NCBI RefSeq assembly: GCF_010093535.1
Contig: NW_022985184.1
Location: 337,993-401,992, forward strand
Source: Lindgomyces ingoldianus
Taxonomy: Eukaryota > Ascomycota > Dothideomycetes > Pleosporales > Lindgomycetaceae
Reading direction: 5' to 3'
DNA length: 64,000 nt
Numbering within the stretch: the stretch's first letter is position 1; each line of letters begins with the position of its first letter. Positions 25,601 to 35,600 of the stretch are shown piece by piece. The notes beneath the pieces are model-generated. The model was not told the DNA's origin. It did no database searches and worked only from the letters and a program-made list of their open reading frames with translations. The position numbers were made by a program, and so were the translations under genes.

Positions 25601-27566
25601 AAGGTCGGCCACAGGCCAAAAATTTCGCGGCCCATGTTGTAATACTGAGCCCCCTGGCCACTGAACACAAACCCAATCCGCGGTGTTGATCGCAAGCTCT
25701 GACGTGCCGGCGATGTCTCACTTATCTCCTGGAGCTGCTTTCTCAATTCGCCGATATCTGCTGCAATAGCTGCGGAGCGGTATTCGAATAGTGACCGACA
25801 GCCCAAGGTGTATGCAAGCTGATTTAAAAGATCATCCGAACTGCCACCATTCACAGTACTTTCCAGGTACTCCAGCAAATTCGAGGCCATAGCTTTGCAA
25901 GATATCTCAGTAGCCGCACTCAGCACAAATATTCGTGGCGGGTACGCCAGCTCCTGAGTTTCTTCTGGGCCTGTACCGTTTACCTCGTTTGATCTCGCAT
26001 CAAGTATCACGTGAGCATTTGTGCCGCCATATCCAAAGCTGAAGTGGGCTTGTAAGCAAATTTGTATGAGGCAATTGCGTATTTCGGAAGACTTGCCTGT
26101 TCACCGAGATGCGTTTTAACTTTGACTTTTCGGGTTGAATGGGGATCTGTTGTTGAACTCAACATCATTCTTGCCGGGGCTTTTCACATCAGAGTACTCA
26201 CCCTCAGCCTAAGATCATGAAGCCGGATATTTTCGTTGGCTTCCTGGAAGTTTACCTGTGGGGGTATGATCCCTTTTTCGAGCATGAGGACGGCCTTGAT
26301 AATAGCCGTCAATCCTGCTGCACTCTCGAGATGTCCAATGTTACCCTTGATGGATCCTATGGGGAGAAAACCTTCGGCCGGGCTTCTCTGAGAAAAGGCT
26401 TCGGCAATAGCCTTTGCTTCAATAGGATCCCCAATCCTGGTTCCGGTGCCGTGTGCTTCAACATAATCTGCATTGATTTGTAGGCCGATTTGGGTGTATC
26501 CCTTCCTGATGGCCTCTAATTGGGCTTGGGAACTCGGCACGCTGATACCAGGAGTTCTGCCATCTTGGTTGACCACCGAATTACGGATCACGGCGCGGAT
26601 CGGTGCTCTACGTTTCAAGGCCGTCGAAAGAGGCTCGAGGACAACTCCTGAACAGCCTTCGCCCCGTCCGTACCCATTCGCTCGACTGTCGAACGGAAAT
26701 GAGCGACCTTCGTTCGAAAACATCTTTAGCCGGCTCTGGTATGTGTACCTCTGTGGATCCAGGGTAAGATTGACCCCAGCTACGAAGCTTCGGCTCGTTT
26801 CTCCACTTCGAAGGCTTTGGATTGCTTGATGGAGAGCAACCAAGCTTGCTGAGCAGCCGGTGTCAAGCGTGAAGCTGGGGCCTTTCAGATTGAAATGATA
26901 CGAAAGTCTGTTGGATGATATAGCAGGGCCGGTTCCAGTGGTCATGTAGACCGGTGGGAATTCGGTATCCCTGGCGAGCATCTCGTGGTAATCTGATGTC
27001 CACTGTCCGACGTACACGCCAGTGTTTGAGCCCCAAAGCTCATCTTTCGTTAATCCTGCGTTCTCAAAAGCTTCATACGCGATTTCCATGAGCAATCTTT
27101 GTTGGGGATCCATGGCCTAGATCTTGTCACCATACAGCTTCGTAGGATTCGACTCTTTTGAAGTTTGACTTACACTAGCTTCCATAGGGTGAACTCCAAA
27201 CAAGGTGGCATCGAATGCCCCAATGTCTCCAGCTAGAAAATGCCCTCCATGAGTGTTGGTCTGCGCGGGAGAGAAGTTAGATAGACCTCTAGTTGCGTAC
27301 ATCCCGATCAGTGGGTACCATTAACTTACTGTGCCGGGCTTATGGTTCGCCGGATCTGCGCTGCGGAAACCAAGGTCGTTGAAACGTTCTTTTGGAAACG
27401 GACTCCAAGCAGAACCTCCAGATTCCAGGAGTTCCCATAGTTTCTGTGCGTTGACTGCACTCCCAGGGAGCCTACAACTCAAGCCGATGACTGCGATGGG
27501 CTCCAAAGCATCTGGGTTAGAAGATACAAGTCGATGAGATAGCGCGAATCCGTTGCAGTGATCCAT
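19663..27566 (-). CDS. Highly reducing polyketide synthase (KS-AT-DH-MT-ER-KR-ACP)
   Basis: Seven exons on the minus strand, reconstructed from splice signals: 27566-27330, 27260-27174, 27116-26202, 26146-26097, 26038-20929, 20867-20556, 20502-19663. They join in frame to about 2516 residues. KS (1-435): active Cys near residue 196 in DTGCSASL, then VEAHGTGT and KGNIGHLESAAG. AT: GHSSGEIAAAY near 640. DH: HVVQGQVVFP and the Asp of HPAVLDSCLFH. MT: LEIGAGSASAS, with the last glycines of the SAM motif changed. ER: IHSAAGAVGQAA near 1960. KR: VIGGLGGLGRRV, with Ser and Tyr in LSSIVAVSG and GQSNYAAG. ACP: SYGVDSLVAVEL near the C terminus. There is no thioesterase or reductase domain, so release must occur in trans. 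The intron at 26096-26039 uses a GC donor (GCAAGT). The ATG at 27566 has a good context and directly precedes the KS. It probably supplies the acyl chain for the NRPS. Confidence 0.93.
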
Positions 27567-27772
27567 TGTGGGGTTAGACCGTCGAAGATTGGTACCGAGG
27601 TTGCTGATCTGTGTGAGGGTTGCCAAAGTTGTGTTGGAAAGTCATTGAAGTTTTCAACGTTCAGAGGGCATTGCAGATCTTCCCTCAATTTATGGTTGCA
27701 AGACGTCCCTTACAGTCTCAGACAACCCAGATTTGTTTGAATATCCTCGTAATAATCTACGCACGTCTGGCT

Positions 27773-28020
27773 CAGAAGGTTCCCCCCGATTGCCCACATC
27801 TGAAGGCCTCCTTGGAGCTAGAGCCAAATATCTTCGCTTACTGTGGTATCCAGGCAAAGTACTGTACATTGTCAGTGCTCTGCAGGTTCCCACCGATAAC
27901 CCGGTTCAGAAGGTTCCCACCGATGACCCACATCTGAAGGTCTCCTTGGAGCCAGAGCCAGGTATCATCGCTTACTGCGGTATCCGGGCGAAGTATTGTA
28001 CATTGTCAGTGCTCTGCAGG
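27773..28020. repeat. 134-bp direct repeat, two units
   Basis: The units start at 27773 and 27907 with CAGAAGGTTCCCMCCGAT-type sequence and stay aligned at exactly 134 bp (for example TGCAGG at 27881 and 28015). Each ends with the first roughly 45 bp of the family A TIR repeat (CTGYGGTATCC...). It lies just upstream of the PKS start, in its probable promoter region. Confidence 0.8.
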
Positions 28021-28170
28021 AGCCCATGCACGCTAGTCAAGTCTGATTAGTTACATAGTATATACGAAGAAGCTTGCGTGGGTCTTACTATCTTACCTCC
28101 TAATTGGATGTATGCATTGTTTCGGGACACTCTACACCAAAACGTATAATCCTTCGGCCGGATACCACAG
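27975..28170. repeat. Family A MITE-like repeat, copy 1 (196 bp)
   Basis: It begins CTGCGGTATCCGGGCGAAGT and ends with the near-inverted CCTTCGGCCGGATACCACAG. Copies with the same ends and interior lie at 29844-30042 and, inverted, at 52154-52321. TA next to some copies suggests a Tc1/mariner-type TA target site. No coding capacity. Confidence 0.75.
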
Positions 28171-28192
28171 AAGCTGCTAGCTTCAACTACAA

Positions 28193-29460
28193 GGGTACAC
28201 AGCCAATATATTGTATCATCTGTACTCTGCAGGGGCTCCCCTGTTGACACTACGAGAATAGAATACACTAATTATTGTACAGGCTTGTGTAGAAACATTT
28301 GTTGCTTCTTTGTACGCAATTACTACTACTTTACAGCGTCTCTCCATGCTATCTAGGTTAACTAAGCTAGGAATTTATAATAGAGCCTAGGCTTTCCTAT
28401 ATAGTAATTTAAAGATGGTTTTAATAGTTTTCTATCTAACTATTCTTTATTATGAAATTACTAAATAGCTAGAAGCTTTAGTTTATATTAGTTATAACGT
28501 TAGTGTAAAAACTATAGTTTAAAAATCATTAGTACTATGGTATAATCTATTTAAACTATTTTATAGTATAATAGTACTACTTAATAGTTTCTTACGTGTT
28601 TTTTTTAAAACAATACAACGTATTTCTTACTACTAATAAAAACTATGATATGTTTAGCTATTGTAAGGCCGCTAGTCCTTACAAAGGATAATGCATTGCA
28701 AGGCTGGAAGCGGCTTGTACTACGATCCTTACACGCGACAGGTATATATACTATTCTGTACGCAGTGGTACAGAGCCCCGTCCTTACAGTTGTGCTTTTT
28801 TTTAATAGCATCTATAATAGTTATAAGGTCTACTACGCTATTTTATCTATTTAATAACATGTGGTGATTCTCTATTATCTATGTTTGTTTCTATTTAAGA
28901 TTTTACACTGTTACTTTCTACATTATTAATATAGTTATATTAGAAGTAAATATACTAGATTTTTTGTAATACAAGTAGCTTAGTTTAAGTAATATAATAT
29001 ATATTGATTATTTTTTTTTTTAGAAAGCTAAGAAAATAACTAACTTACTAACTTACTACTTGTAAAAAAGTTAATAGGAAGCTAAAGATAACAAGGCAGG
29101 TACTTAGCTATAAGAATTAGATAGTAGCTAGCGTGTTTCTTAGTGCAGTATTTACTAGTTGTTGCACACTTAAACCGTTCATTTATAGAATTAAAAAAGA
29201 GTTATAGTAGTATAATATAGTATATAGTATACTGTGTAAACAGTAGGGTCTGTACTTAAATACGTTTATCGCGGGTAAGGTATGTTACGTAAGGTAGTGT
29301 TCATAGTTCCATGTAGATAGGTTTGTCAGTGCAGTGCGTTAAACAGGAAGCAGAGAAGCGGAAAGAAATATTTCTATACGAGCTAGTGCAATAATGAGTG
29401 GATTGTGTTCTGGTGGCGTCAACAGGGGCACCCCTGCAGAGAACAATACATCGGCCGGGT
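28193..29460. mobile_element. Family B TIR element, copy 1 (about 1.27 kb)
   Basis: The left end (28193-28320) and right end (about 29335-29460) are imperfect inverted copies over roughly 120 bp. Both contain CTCTGCAGGGG(C/T)(T/G)CCCCTGTTGAC-type sequence and a segment ending in AGAAA(C/T)ATTT. A second element with the same ends lies at 52770-53411. The interior is AT-rich and without a readable transposase, so the copy is non-autonomous or degraded. End points are approximate. Confidence 0.65.
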
Positions 29461-29843
29461 CTCTGAGTAAGTGCCGGAGTGCGCGAGCGATCTCAGCCGT
29501 CAGCATGAGCGATCTCGGCCCGTCAGCACTAGTGATCTCGGCCCGTCAGACGATTGCTTCTGTTCCCGTCATGATCGTGCGCTAATCGACCTATCAGCGG
29601 CTGGTGCAACAAGATCCCTTCAGTTGTTCTTCCTTTCCATAATTGGTCATCATTATACCAAGTCGTAGGGGAATCTCATGCTCCGGGACGGGGACAGGGC
29701 AGGTTTGGCCACGTGGTAGATATTGTCTGTTTCAACACCGAATCCAAGGGCACGGCTTGCTTGCCAGAAGGAGACTGTATGCATTATTAATCCTTGCGAA
29801 CGTTGATCCGTTCTCTTGGGTTTCCTGCAGGGGAGGGGCCAAT

Positions 29844-30042
29844 CTTGTGGTACCCTGCCGAAGGATTGTACATCGTCTGTGCTCTGCAGCAGCCCATGCA
29901 CGCCCGTCAAGCCCAATTAGTTAAAGAATATATGCGGGGAACGTTGCGTGGGCCTTGCTATCTTACCTGCTAGTTGGATGCATGATTTCGGAGAACTCTG
30001 CGGAGCACCGGCAATGCACAATACTTCGGCCCGATACCACAG
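29844..30042. repeat. Family A MITE-like repeat, copy 2 (about 199 bp)
   Basis: Similar to 27975-28170 along its whole length, including the shared internal string GCTCTGCAG followed by AGCCCATGCACGC. It ends in CTTCGGCCCGATACCACAG and is followed by TA. Confidence 0.75.
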
Positions 30043-30617
30043 TACAGTATCAACAAATCTTGGGTGGTCACTATCAGTACCTGTCTAGCTTCTACACCTC
30101 AATCGCTTCTCACATCTAGCGTCGAACAAGTTCCTCACATTTTTATGTGGTCTGGAGTCAAAGTGGGGATGAGATTGTACCTCCCTCTTCCCGCAAGCCC
30201 TTACGTAAGGATGGCTACTTAATGCTAGCTGCCCTGCTTCATAATTCGTCTACCAAGAAGAAACAGCACGACAATAAGTGTAGAAATCCCGTGAAAGGCT
30301 TCTAGATTTACTAAAGCTGAGATTTTGGGTTGATAGAGTCTTAAAAGAGGTGAGAGATTGTACTAGCGAGCCCGGGCCAATATATTTTGCCTCCACGGAA
30401 ATTCACTTGCCCCTGTCTGTTCATAATGCCGAAATGAGTTCTATGAATTTGAGTCGGATGACATGTAGGCCATGGATCTAGTGAAGGGAGACAGAACGAA
30501 TTTAGGGAGACTGCAGCTCTACAACTGCAGCTGTCTACACAGAACTGGCGCCAGAAGACTTCCGCTGGTCTCTATTGTCACTTTTAAAGACTCATCTCAA
30601 GGATGATGCAGGCCTCT
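30043..30617. other. Intergenic region downstream of the thioesterase gene
   Basis: Normal composition, no reading frame or repeat recognised. It presumably holds the 3' untranslated region of the thioesterase. Confidence 0.45.
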
Positions 30618-31510
30618 CTAAGGATGATTGTAAGGTAGCCAACCTAAAGCGGTTCTAATTAGCTTCAAGGAGTTGGAATACATTAAATCATAACGCAATA
30701 AGCTCACATTTTCCTCTTCGAAAATACTGAAGTGGTGACCTTGAACCGTATACACTGCGGTAATCCAGCGATCTCCAAGTTGATCCCAACCAAGCAGCGT
30801 AGGTATCACAGTACCTTGACGCGAGGGGACAGGATCACTCGCTTTGACCAACACAAGAGGTGAGGGCGGATTTGCATCTGCCGTTCGCAGTGCTGCAGAG
30901 TCCGAGGCGATTTTGCAGTGGTTCAAGTCATCGTGCCTCGATATTTCTGGTGTCCAAATCGCCGACTCATATGACTTTGCGACTCGCGTTGCCTCGAAGA
31001 TGAGTTTCGCCACCCTTTTCCGCTCGTATACGGACATTTTGCTTCTAAAGCACAAATCTTGTACCTCCACCGTAATGTTTTGGCTGTTGAGAAGGCCGGG
31101 GAACAGGCTTTCGATCATCACAACACCAACGACGGTAATATTAGGAACTTTCGAGAGAATGTGCGACATCTCCAGTGAGATGAGCCCTCCGATTGACCAT
31201 CCTATTGATGGTTAGTCAACGAGATTCGGACTGGCCAAACCGCGTCATACACACCTCCCAAAATGATACCTCCTTGGGGGTAAACATCCTGGATCATTTG
31301 GCAATAGAGTTCTGCCATTGCTTGAATTCCCCCTGTCCAGATTCCACTTTCCTGAACTTTGAGATTTTCAAATGCCCAAGTGTCTCGACCAAAGTCTCCC
31401 AGGCGGTTATAACTGCCTACACTTCCACTCCCATCGTGAACTAGAAACAGGGGCATTGATGAGTCATATAGTTGCTGCCGTTGAATGAGGATGAGGTTTG
31501 CGTCCCCCAT
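30618..31510 (-). CDS. Stand-alone thioesterase (alpha/beta hydrolase) of the PKS-NRPS cluster
   Basis: Two exons, 31510-31255 and 31201-30618, joined across a 53-bp GT-AG intron to give 279 residues. The reading resembles the thioesterase domains of PKS/NRPS systems: an oxyanion-side strand PLFLVHDGSGSVGSYNRLG near residues 20-38, a nucleophile elbow GWSIGG with Ser88 rebuilt exactly across the intron, and a C-terminal QGHHFSIF carrying the likely catalytic His (241 or 242). It would hydrolyse or transfer an acyl thioester. Because the PKS lacks a release domain, the best guess is release or proofreading of the polyketide. It could also be a type II editing enzyme. A possible further intron near the end (GTGAGC at about 30710) would change the last 25 or so residues. 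It is transcribed away from the NRPS. Confidence 0.82.
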
Positions 31511-32699
31511 TTTCGGTTCACAAAGTTATTGACTGAGGCAGTAGCTACTCAAAGTGTCAAAGGTACTTTTTTGCTGCTCACCTCGCGAAGAAAAATGTAT
31601 CAAAATGTTTTCGAAAGCAGATTTACTAATACACACCCGTGTCACCTCACGGCGAAGTCCGAAAGGCTGGCTGACACCTTCCGGGGGAGGTGGGGCAGGG
31701 CGTAACGATGTTCTGGAATCTTACTCCTTAGGGTTAACCGGGCGCAGGGAAGGCGGGTGTTGTCGCCTAACAGGAGTGTGAACGAACTGGGCGCTGCGAG
31801 CTAAGCCTAAGCCGCAGCTGCACGTGTGGTTGTTAACTGGCACTGGTTTCCTAAAGAAGGTGACTGGACACCGATCTACCTCCCTACTTCCTCCTGTATT
31901 ACAAATACGCGTATGACACGCGCATGCGTATCCGGTTTGAGCAAGCTTACACATAACCCACAGTTGGGTCCCTAGGATAGTAGTCCTACAAACTTCCAGG
32001 CAGGGGTCATTTACCCTGTAGCAGCACGCTTGCATACCTACCTACCCAGGTGCGGACATCCATATTGGCAGCGCGATGGCCCTGATGCAATTTTCTAGTG
32101 CTTACAGTCCTCATTTGGGTCGGGGACCTAAGAAGAAGGAAAGTGGGGCAAGTGAGGTGATGTTCCTGAGACTTTGTGAACCAGGGTTATACTTCATCGA
32201 CACCACTGTGGTGCGATTGAGCAGGTATTCAACCCCGAACTAGTATCGACAAGGTAAAAACGCGAATGTGGTATTTTTAAAATAAATTTGCCAGCATATG
32301 AGAGATGTGTCTGGTCTGTGCCAGGCTTGATCGTGACCCGCTTTTCAATAAGGCGTCCTCGGCCCCAGAAGAGTATTGGCGAACTGAAAAAGGCACAACG
32401 CTAACAGATTGGGCTCATGAAGGAATTCGCTGTAAAGGCAAATTTGGAACCCCTCAAAGGCCAAGATCACGGTATGATGGCAGATCCATGCCGGTGCGTT
32501 CACAAGCTCGAAAGCCGCGGAAGTGCTCGAAAGCTATAACGTCTTGTACCTAGTTCATTGCACTTTAGGTTTACATGGCTAACGGATTGTTCGATATATC
32601 TTCATCTCTTTTAATTCTTGACAGTTCCTGCTAGTATTGAAAGAAGGCACAGAAGAATACTACATTCAACTGTGCTCTCGGAAGATTTCTGCGCCCGAA
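31511..32699. other. Divergent intergenic region between thioesterase and NRPS
   Basis: 1.19 kb separating two divergently transcribed cluster genes and probably holding both promoters. I looked here for a missing adenylation domain and found none. A splice acceptor-like TTGACAG at 32618-32624 leaves open a short upstream NRPS exon. One small frame (about 32465-32565, GAFTSSKAAEVLESYN) is too weak to assign. Confidence 0.5.
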
Positions 32700-35600
32700 A
32701 TGGAGAGCCAAATACGTCAAATTTGCGCAAAGGCGCTTGGGAAAGAGGTCCATGACCTGGATGCAACGAGATCCTTTCTAGCCCTCGGAGGGGATTCGCT
32801 GAGAGCGGTGCGAGTGATGGCAGCTTGTGAAGAGATTGGCATTCCGATTGGGATTGCCGAAATTCTCAGTAGCAGCAGTATCTCGCAGCTCTGGAACGAG
32901 ACCATGCGAGCTAGGACAGGTCCTTCTATCAACTCAAAAATGCAGTTGACAGCGGCCCAACGCTTGCATCTCCGAATGCGCGCCCTCTTGGTCACAACGG
33001 TAGCCGTGGGAAAGAACCTTTCGCCTTACGATTCATACATCGCCATGACCACGATCGTGAAACGCCATCCTATTCTGCGTACGCAACTGCCACATGCTGA
33101 AGATCTGGCATACAGCTTTACCTCTGACACGGAAAATGCCCTGCTCTTTCTCGTGCGTCCACTCTCTAAACCAGGCTCCATCCGAGCAGATCTTTGCGAA
33201 CTCACCGATGGGCTTGGCGTAACGAAGGGACCGATTTTTGGCGGGATGTTGTTCACGTCTGACCACGAGCCGTCGGAGTTAGTACTGGCTTGTCATCGTG
33301 CATTTATGGACTTCTCCTCCTGGCATACCATTGTCGGAGACCTCCGAAAGACCCTTCTCGGCGATGGAAGAGCGAACGATGTCCATGCAATCCAAAATGG
33401 TTCCCACGAAGAGCAAGCCTCTGACTTGAAAGCCGCTCTGGGAAGGCGGACTCTCCTGGGGGAATTAGATCAACTCAAGCCGGACATGTTGGACGAGCAT
33501 TCCGAGGCAGCACTTCTAACCATTGACTCGGACATGACAGCTCGGTTACTACATGGTACATGTCATGCCATTTTGCGCACAAATGCATCGGACATCTTAC
33601 ATTCCGCAGTGCTGCTTGCCATGAGCTCTGCTACCGCCCATGACCAGGCGCCAATCGACATATACATCATGCAAGATGCCGGCTTGACCTTTGATCCACC
33701 AAAAATTGGATGTCACGATACCTTGTGGCATCTTGAAGGCGATATATCTGGCGAGCTTGATGGTGTTCAAGTCCTCCGTAATATCAAAGATGCGACCCGG
33801 GGATACTCGGTCAAGACGCGCGACATGCATTCGGTCATATCAGTGGCTGGCCAATCGGACTATGCTCAACGAGCGGGAGGCTGGACAATCGTGGTCGACA
33901 CTTGCGGCATTCCACAGGAGCAACCTTGGGACCTCAGTAGTAAAAGACAAGCAATGGTATACCAACATGCGCAGGACTTTTCGGCTCAGAAATGCTTGTA
34001 CATGAGTACCCAATTCGACAACGGCTGCATCTCGTGCATATTCTCCACCAACGACAAGGGTCACGGGCTTTTGAACAGGGGAACGTTTGCCAATCGAGTC
34101 AGAAACGGTTTACAGAAGTTGCTATCAAGCCTGAAGCCCGGACATGCCATTCCCACGTTTAGCGACCTCGGATTAGCGGATATGTCTTATCCGGAGCTGG
34201 AAATGTTGGTGGAAAGAGACCTATCACAAGTGGCTAGTAGGCCAATCGAAGATATTGAGAAAGTTATCCCATGCTCGCACATGCAGCAAGACCTTTTGAC
34301 CAGCCAACAAGTCGATCCAAGGAAGTATCAATGTGCATTCACTCTAAAGTTTTCAACCCCCAAGCCAGGCTCCGTGAATGCATGGAGATTGGCATCGAGC
34401 TGGAAGGAAGTGGTCCATCGTCATGCAACGTTGCGAACGGTCTTCGTCAACGGCCTCCCCCGTCAAGACGGGTTCGCGGGCATAGTATTGAAAAAAGCAA
34501 TTCCTGAAGTTCACATCTACGAAGGCCAACAGCACCTTACCAGTTCTCCGTTTAGTTCACAACAAGTTCAACCGTTCGAACCCTCGAAACCCCAACATCG
34601 GCTATTCCTCATACAAAGTACACCCGAAGAAGTTTACCTCCGGTTAGATATATCTCATGCCCTCATGGACGGTCAGTCCGCGGAAGTCATTCTACGCGAC
34701 CTTTACTTAGCATACTACCAGGAACCATATACAGATAAGATCCTTCGTTATGAAGACTTTGTTTCTTACGAGAATCGTCTGAGGACTGACCTAACTTCGA
34801 CTTATTGGTCAGACTACCTGCGTGGCGCAGACCCAACAAACATACCGGCAGGAGCGCCAGACCTACAGAACGCTGCGTCTTTCCGATTCCGATTTGGGCT
34901 CGACAAAGTGTCGGTGACCAACCTGTGCGCGGCGCACAACGTAACGCTCTCCAGCATCTGCCACTTGGCTTGGGCCCTGGTGTTGAGGGTGGTTTCGGGG
35001 TCAGAAAGCGTTTTGTTCTCGTATGTCACGTCGGGAAGAGATGCTCCTCTGCGCGGGATCCGGCACACTATCGGAGCATTCGTCAAGTCTTTGGTATGTC
35101 GTGTCGAATTTTCCAAAGCAGCGAAAGTGGGTGAGCTGCTGCAAAAGGTCGTCGCAGATTTCCTACAAAGCCTGCCATTCCAGCATTTGGAAATGGCGGG
35201 GACTGGTGTAGGAGTGACCAATTCGGCACGCAAGTGGGGCAACACAACAATATCATTTCAACGCAAGATGATGGCGGCTGAATTTGCCTCAAGAGACGTC
35301 CGAGTTGATATTGAAGAGGTGGTCAATCCAGTCGATGTGAGTTGTCTATGTTCTGTGTACGGAGCTTACCAACAGCTGACGAGGGGCTAGTATGACATTC
35401 GCGTCAATGTTGAGGCCGACGACGAGGGGCTCGATATCGATATAGGATACTGGGCCGAGAGCATGAAAGACGACGTGACCGTAATGGGGAAGTTGTTTGA
35501 GACTGGCGTGTTGCAAATAGTTGAGGGAATAGACAAGTCCATCTCTGACCTAGTGATGCTAAACACAAAAGACACTGCGCAGATCCGTTTGTGGAACGCC

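Noticed and set aside
28645..28854. 69-codon plus-strand frame inside family B element 1
   Set aside because: AT-rich non-coding interior, with an equally long frame on the opposite strand.
32305..32553. 82-codon frame upstream of the NRPS as a possible first exon or lost A domain
   Set aside because: No A-domain motif and no convincing donor joining it in frame to the T domain.
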